This document shows, one piece after another, positions 60,062-64,000 of a stretch of 64,000 nucleotides of DNA. The notes under the pieces were generated by a model. The model worked only from the letters and a program-made list of their open reading frames with translations. It ran no database searches and was not told the DNA's origin. Both the position numbers and the translations under genes were made by a program. The first letter of the stretch is position 1. Each line of letters begins with the position of its first letter. Origin of the DNA: JAKPKF01 sp964536135 (GTDB taxonomy: Bacteria > Patescibacteriota > Dojkabacteria > SC72); NCBI GenBank assembly GCA_964536135.1, contig CAZHVM010000001.1, positions 1 to 64,000 of the forward strand, given 5' to 3'.

Positions 60062-60436
60062 ATGAAGGGGTTAATAGAGATGAAATCACGGGAAGGAACA
60101 CTCTTAAAGATAGAAGCAAGAACTTTGTTTGTTAAGGGAGATTATCAGGATCTACTTGTCGTACAGGATGAGAATGATAAATTAATTCTCTATTTCGAGA
60201 CTATTGGCCTTGAAATCCGGTGCGAAAGTAAGAGTAAAAATTTCTCCCGCTATGTAGTATATGAGAAAGGTGATCCAAGTTTCTCGTTCAATGGCAAACC
60301 CTTTGAGCTGGTCGGGTATGACACCTTGGGAAACAATTCTCTTGTCTTAAAGACTAGACTTCTGGACTATAAGTTCGCCTTTAAGATTGATACAAAAAAC
60401 AAGAGACTTCTAAGTGTCGACATACTAATCAGCTAA
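60062..60436 (+). CDS. Hypothetical beta-rich protein (124 aa)
   Basis: Not recognised. Soluble and predicted mostly beta strand (LLVVQDENDKLILYFETIGL). Either ATG 60062 or ATG 60080 may be used; the second has GGGG about 8 nt upstream. It has its own promoter and is inserted between rplA and rplJ. The 3' flank has a possible weak terminator (TGATAGG/CCCATCA, about 60483-60506, then a T-rich run). Confidence 0.6.
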   Translation: MKGLIEMKSREGTLLKIEARTLFVKGDYQDLLVVQDENDKLILYFETIGLEIRCESKSKNFSRYVVYEKGDPSFSFNGKPFELVGYDTLGNNSLVLKTRLLDYKFAFKIDTKNKRLLSVDILIS

Positions 60437-60564
60437 AAACAATCCACCCTAAAGAAAGACAGAGAGCGAGCTAATAGTAGCTTGATAGGTGACTTAAGGG
60501 CCCATCAGGCTTTTATTTTAATAAATCATCTATTAGCTCCTCTCAGCACCATCCCATTAACATA

Positions 60565-60593
60565 TTTACAAACTATCTCCTATAGTATAAAAT
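60565..60593 (+). promoter_or_regulatory. Promoter of the 93-aa gene
   Basis: TTTACA (60565-60570), 17-nt spacer, TAAAAT (60588-60593). Leader of about 70 nt. Confidence 0.5.
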
Positions 60594-60668
60594 GTCTAGG
60601 CAACAAGCTTACCCAGCTTATTGCTCTTAAAAAACAAACTGAAACACAATCCCTTAAGGAGGGAACAA

Positions 60669-60950
60669 ATGCTTCAAATCCCTGACCGTAATCACAATCG
60701 TAAGAAAAAACATATCGAGGATTGTTCAATTCCCCAGCATGTTAGAAAGCTCATGTCTGACAACGGACTTACCTTCCCTGGAAATGGAAAAGTTTCTATC
60801 TTTCCCAGTGGGAAGAATTCGATTACAGTCACCATCGAAAATTTTGACGCAAAAGGGAAGTGCAAAAAGCCGTTTATTAAGGAGATAAATAAGAAATTAA
60901 ACAAACCTGTCTACCTTAAATTTAAAGATGGCCATTGCACAAATTGTTAA
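60669..60950 (+). CDS. Hypothetical basic protein with perfect SD (93 aa)
   Basis: Not recognised. Basic N-terminus (DRNHNRKKKHIEDC), central beta segment (KVSIFPSGKNSITVTIENFD) and a Cys-containing end (KFKDGHCTNC). I start at ATG 60669 because AAGGAGGG (60656-60663) is 5 nt upstream, the best SD in the window. A nucleic-acid-binding role is possible from charge alone. Confidence 0.65.
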   Translation: MLQIPDRNHNRKKKHIEDCSIPQHVRKLMSDNGLTFPGNGKVSIFPSGKNSITVTIENFDAKGKCKKPFIKEINKKLNKPVYLKFKDGHCTNC

Positions 60951-60986
60951 TTAGCCTTTGCATTGGGTAGCTTGTTGAAACAGGAT

Positions 60987-61058
60987 GGTGGATCTAAGAG
61001 ATTCTAAAGAAGCTGAGCTCTGCGCAGAGTTTCTTTTAATCGTTTTCTTAGGTCCACC
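60987..61058 (+). other. Long imperfect hairpin between the 93-aa gene and rplJ
   Basis: GGTGGATCTAAGA (60987-60999) pairs with TCTTAGGTCCACC (61046-61058), 13 bp with one G-U. Inside, AAAGAA/TTTCTT and CTCTGCGCAGAG form further stems. No T-tract follows directly. It may be the 3' end of the upstream transcript or a separate RNA. Confidence 0.5.
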
Positions 61059-61068
61059 TGCAATTCCC

Positions 61069-61097
61069 TTGACCATCCCCTATCCTCCTGATATAAT
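61069..61097 (+). promoter_or_regulatory. Promoter of rplJ-rplL
   Basis: TTGACC (61069-61074), 17-nt spacer, TATAAT (61092-61097). The leader of about 80 nt includes CCTTGCGAGG; an L10-binding autoregulatory leader is possible but not demonstrated. Confidence 0.75.
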
Positions 61098-61182
61098 CCA
61101 CCTAGTATTAACCAAAGAAACAAGGTACAAAGATAAATCCTTGCGAGGTTAAAATATACATTCAATTAAAAAATATATAACT

Positions 61183-61704
61183 ATGTCTAAATCTCGTTCA
61201 CAGAAGACAGAGCTACTTGAGAAATACAAAGAAGTACTTAAAAGTAAGGAAGGATATTTCTTAATTAACTCCGACAAAGCAGACACACTAACAACAACCG
61301 GACTCAAAATTCAGTTAAAAGGTGTTGGAGCAAACCTAGCAATTGTTAAAAACAGTATATTTAAGGTAGCTCTTCAAGAAACAGAACAACCTTTAAATAC
61401 ACAAAACTTTGATGGACCTACAGCAATCATATACTTCGATGAAGATCCTACAGCTCCTGCAAAATTAATAAAAGAGATACAGAAGAAAACACAACTTTTC
61501 GATGCAAGAGGTGGAGTATATGAAGGAGAATTCTTAACAGCAGAGAAAGTAATGCAGTTAGCTGAAATACCTTCTAGAGAAGTATTACTTGGTAAATTAC
61601 TTGGAACTATGTCAGCACCAGTATCTGGATTTATGAATGCGCTAACAGGAAATGTAAGAGGATTAACTATGGTTCTAAAGGGCATCTCTGAAAAGAGTGC
61701 TTAA
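61183..61704 (+). CDS. rplJ: 50S ribosomal protein uL10
   Basis: Stalk base protein, 173 aa: SQKTELLEKYKEVLKSKEG, LAIVKNSIFKVAL, GPTAIIYFDEDPTAPAKLI and a C-terminal helix for bL12 dimers. ATATATA (61173-61179) lies 3 nt before the ATG. Confidence 0.96.
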   Translation: MSKSRSQKTELLEKYKEVLKSKEGYFLINSDKADTLTTTGLKIQLKGVGANLAIVKNSIFKVALQETEQPLNTQNFDGPTAIIYFDEDPTAPAKLIKEIQKKTQLFDARGGVYEGEFLTAEKVMQLAEIPSREVLLGKLLGTMSAPVSGFMNALTGNVRGLTMVLKGISEKSA

Positions 61705-61743
61705 CCGAACATTATTTAGTATTTAATTTAAACATATATAACC

Positions 61744-62148
61744 ATGGCAGACGAAAATACAAAGCTTCCAGAGCTATCTGAGAACTCTAAGAAAGTACTA
61801 GCGATAGTAGAGAAGATGACTGTATTGGAACTTGCAGACCTTGTAAAGGTTATGGAGGATAAATTTGGAGTAAGCGCAGCAGCTCCTGTTGCAGTAGCAG
61901 CAGCTCCAGTTGAAGCAGCAGCTCCAGAAGAAGAGAAAACAATCTTCAACATCGTCCTTAAAGAAGCAGGTGCAAACAAGATTGGAGTTATCAAGGTAGT
62001 AAGAGAGATAACTGAGCTTGGATTAAAAGAAGCTAAAGATCTTGTAGATACAGCTCCTCAGACAGTAAAAGAGGGAGTTAAAAAAGAGGATGCAGAAGCA
62101 TACAAGGCTAAATTCGAAGAAGCAGGTGCTACAGTAGAATTAGCATAA
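61744..62148 (+). CDS. rplL: 50S ribosomal protein bL7/L12
   Basis: 134 aa: N-terminal dimer domain, Ala/Pro/Glu hinge (AAAPVAVAAAPVEAAAPEEE) and C-terminal factor-binding domain with NKIGVIKVVREITELGLKEA. ATATATA (61734-61740) lies 3 nt before the ATG. Confidence 0.97.
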   Translation: MADENTKLPELSENSKKVLAIVEKMTVLELADLVKVMEDKFGVSAAAPVAVAAAPVEAAAPEEEKTIFNIVLKEAGANKIGVIKVVREITELGLKEAKDLVDTAPQTVKEGVKKEDAEAYKAKFEEAGATVELA

Positions 62149-62175
62149 CTATATATTTAAGAATATATAACAGAG

Positions 62176-62200
62176 GAGCCACGAAAGTGGCTCTTTTTGT
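62176..62200 (+). terminator. Rho-independent terminator after rplL
   Basis: GAGCCAC (62176-62182), loop GAAA, GTGGCTC (62187-62193), then TTTTTGT. Confidence 0.9.
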
Positions 62201-62286
62201 TATCATTAATTCCCATCGACAAAGCAATATCCAAAGAAGTATAATTATACTGAATCTGCCAATATATTAATTTATCAATATATCTA

Positions 62287-62955
62287 ATGGACTACACACC
62301 TTTTACTAAATGGGTATTGGACAATGGACTTTCGGAAAGAACATTGGAACTACTCGTAGGAATAGCAATAGTTGCTACAATTGTAAGTCTAGCAAGATAC
62401 CTTTTTGGATCTAAATCATTTGGAATATACGCGCCAGTAATTCTGGCTGTAGCATTTACATATACTGGACTTAGATACGGGCTAATCATTACTGCCGTTG
62501 TTATTGCATCATCCCTACTCTCTCACCTCATACTAAGTAAAATTAGAATGCATTATATATCTAGAATTGCAATTAATTACTGCATTATAATAATGTCACT
62601 ACTCGTTTTCTTCGTAGTAGTAAAAAAATATAACTTAGGGCTACCAAACATGTCTTTAATACAACCGCTAGCAATAATTTCCATAATTGGACTCTCCGAT
62701 TTCTTTGTTAAACAACAAATTAAAAAAGGCTTAAAAAACTCCATCCTCGTACTCGCAAGCACACTCATCATAGCCTCTTTGGGTTGGTTCATCATAACAA
62801 GGGAAACTATTTCAGCCTTCATGATTAACAACCTCTGGATAATCCCTGCCTTAATTGTCGTTAATATATTAATCGGACAATTTTCTGGCCTTAGATTTAA
62901 AGACCTTTTGAGATTTAGAACCATTATCCAAGATAAAGAAAATGTTAAAAAGTAA
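62287..62955 (+). CDS. Seven-TM membrane protein of an ATP-grasp ligase pair
   Basis: 222 aa with about seven hydrophobic helices and short loops (SLARYLFGSKSFGIYAPVIL in the second). It matches the layout of the 7TM domain that elsewhere is fused to an inactive transglutaminase and encoded next to a RimK-like ligase. Here the soluble part is missing. Overlaps the ligase gene by 14 bp, so a shared role is likely. ATATAT lies 3 nt before the ATG. Confidence 0.7.
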   Translation: MDYTPFTKWVLDNGLSERTLELLVGIAIVATIVSLARYLFGSKSFGIYAPVILAVAFTYTGLRYGLIITAVVIASSLLSHLILSKIRMHYISRIAINYCIIIMSLLVFFVVVKKYNLGLPNMSLIQPLAIISIIGLSDFFVKQQIKKGLKNSILVLASTLIIASLGWFIITRETISAFMINNLWIIPALIVVNILIGQFSGLRFKDLLRFRTIIQDKENVKK

Positions 62956-64000
62956 GAAGATAAAAGAAATATTGGGATTAAATAGACGAAACCAAGAATA
63001 TGTTCGTCCCTTAAATTCCCCCTCATCCAAAAGGATTGCAGACAACAAAATCCTTACAAAGAAAGTCCTCGCAAGGGAAAATATTAATACTCCTGAAGTT
63101 TACAAACTAATTAGAACGAAAAAACAGCTCCAATTCCTAGACTTTGAATCCTTACCAAACAGTTTTGTCATAAAACCAAACCAAGGGACAGGTGGTAACG
63201 GTATCGTAGTACTCTACGGTAAGAAAAAAGGTCAAACAGCCTGGATTAGACCAAGCGGAGAGATAATGACCGCAAGGGACATTACAGTACACATAGAGAA
63301 TATAATCGAAGGAAGATACTCCATGGGCTCTAGAAAAGATATCGCAATCATAGAGGAAAGAGTCAAAACGGATCCATTTCTCAAACAATATTCCTACAAA
63401 GGAGTCCCAGATATCAGGATAATTGGATACAACCAAGTTCCAATAATGGCAATGATGAGACTTCCAACAAAGAAATCAAACGGTACAGCAAACCTACATT
63501 CAGGAGCAATATGTACTGGTATAGATATCAGCTCTGGTATAACAACCTACTCTATGCACATGCAAGAAAAAAGTCTCGTAAGTGACTCGTATGAAATGAT
63601 AGATTCTACACTAGATTTGAAAGAAAACAGGAAACTCTCAGGGATCCAAATTCCTTACTGGGAGGAGATATTGGAGATAGCTGTTAAATGCCAAAAAGCT
63701 AGCAAATTAGGATACATAGGAGTAGATATAGCCCTAGATGCAGAGAAAGGGCCCGTTGTTTTTGAACTAAATGCTAGACCAGGCCTTGGTATACAGGTAG
63801 CAAACCAAGCAGGATTAAGATGGAGACTTGAGAAAGTTAAAGGTATTGAAATTAAAAGTATGAAGCACGGTATAAGAGTAGCAAAAAATCTCTTCGGAGG
63901 AGAAGTTGAAGAAAGTATTGAAGCTATTAGTGGAAGAAAAGTTGTAAATATTAACGAAAAAATCTTTCTCTACTATAAGACACCTGTCTCTAAGAAGAAG
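62942..64000 (+). CDS. Alpha-L-glutamate ligase-like ATP-grasp protein (cut by window end)
   Basis: At least 353 aa, open at the right edge. ATP-grasp signs: SFVIKPNQGTGGNGIVVL (nucleotide loop), PDIRIIGYNQVPIMAMMRLP, and the metal-binding VVFELNARPGLGIQVAN. The family belongs to RimK-like ligases tied to 7TM/inactive-transglutaminase operons, predicted to make or modify a peptide. Substrate unknown. ATG overlaps the 7TM gene end. Confidence 0.85.
   Translation, partial: MLKSKKIKEILGLNRRNQEYVRPLNSPSSKRIADNKILTKKVLARENINTPEVYKLIRTKKQLQFLDFESLPNSFVIKPNQGTGGNGIVVLYGKKKGQTAWIRPSGEIMTARDITVHIENIIEGRYSMGSRKDIAIIEERVKTDPFLKQYSYKGVPDIRIIGYNQVPIMAMMRLPTKKSNGTANLHSGAICTGIDISSGITTYSMHMQEKSLVSDSYEMIDSTLDLKENRKLSGIQIPYWEEILEIAVKCQKASKLGYIGVDIALDAEKGPVVFELNARPGLGIQVANQAGLRWRLEKVKGIEIKSMKHGIRVAKNLFGGEVEESIEAISGRKVVNINEKIFLYYKTPVSKKK

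Noticed and set aside
1..64000. Recoding of TGA as glycine (seen in some CPR phyla)
   Set aside because: Core genes are full length under the standard code, and TGA is a stop at the yqeY/ybeY overlap.
1..64000. CRISPR arrays, insertion sequences or prophage
   Set aside because: I saw no regularly spaced direct repeats, transposase or integrase, and no phage structural genes.

Overview
This is an AT-rich bacterial chromosome segment, almost certainly from a member of the Candidate Phyla Radiation (Patescibacteria); a Dojkabacteria-, Katanobacteria- or Microgenomates-like lineage is my best guess, made without a database. The signs are compact operons of divergent core genes, an archaeal-type AMP phosphorylase next to a ribose-1,5-bisphosphate isomerase, no rplI after rpsR, many unknown surface proteins and nearly no Shine-Dalgarno sequences. 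The standard code is used: yqeY ends in TGA overlapping the ybeY start, and core genes read through intact. MreB, MreC, MreD and PBP2 imply a rod-shaped cell with peptidoglycan.

Layout. 1-2.4 kb: dnaB, a histidine-free MBL-fold protein and a CsoR-like regulator. 2.4-4.6 kb: rpmE, prfA (split by a 10-N assembly gap) and prmC. 4.6-9.3 kb: an operon of two unknown genes, a CtpA protease and an HtrA protease. 9.4-11.8 kb: rpsF-ssb-rpsR and ychF. 11.9-17.6 kb: a secreted transglutaminase facing an operon of beta-CASP nuclease, R15P isomerase and AMP phosphorylase. 17.7-23.7 kb: small genes, cca, a surface protein, a processive-type glycosyltransferase, tRNA-Ser and an orphan ABC ATPase. 23.7-28.8 kb: a four-gene surface-protein locus resembling in outline the Gram-positive WxL system. 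28.8-36.1 kb: rnhC, cysS, recR, ybaB, dnaX and a short mfd. 36.2-44.3 kb: a DUF457-type membrane protein, then (minus strand) rpsB-tsf-frr-rseP-surface protein-rpsU-yqeY-ybeY-pth. 44.3-49.4 kb: a structured non-coding region, radC, an Erm-type methyltransferase, topA and dprA. 49.5-54.8 kb: mreBCD-PBP2, rpmB and an M50 protease. 54.9-57.6 kb: a probable 140-nt non-coding RNA, three tRNAs, a membrane protein and a GH1 glycosidase. 57.7-62.2 kb: rpmG-tRNA-Trp-secE-nusG-rplK-rplA, then rplJ-rplL, interrupted by an accessory insert. 62.3-64 kb: a 7TM protein and an ATP-grasp ligase cut by the window edge.

Expression signals form a theme. Several first genes have a -10 hexamer only 5-9 nt before the ATG, implying leaderless mRNAs. 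Six translation or replication genes carry ATATATA 3-6 nt before the start. A clear SD is confined to a few genes, mainly small accessory ones.

The best candidates for something undescribed are the nuclease-to-R15P operon, the 23.7-28.8 kb surface locus, the 54.9 kb RNA, the structured region beside the small ORF at 44.4-44.9 kb, the unknown gene pair at 7-9.3 kb, and the insert between rplA and rplJ.
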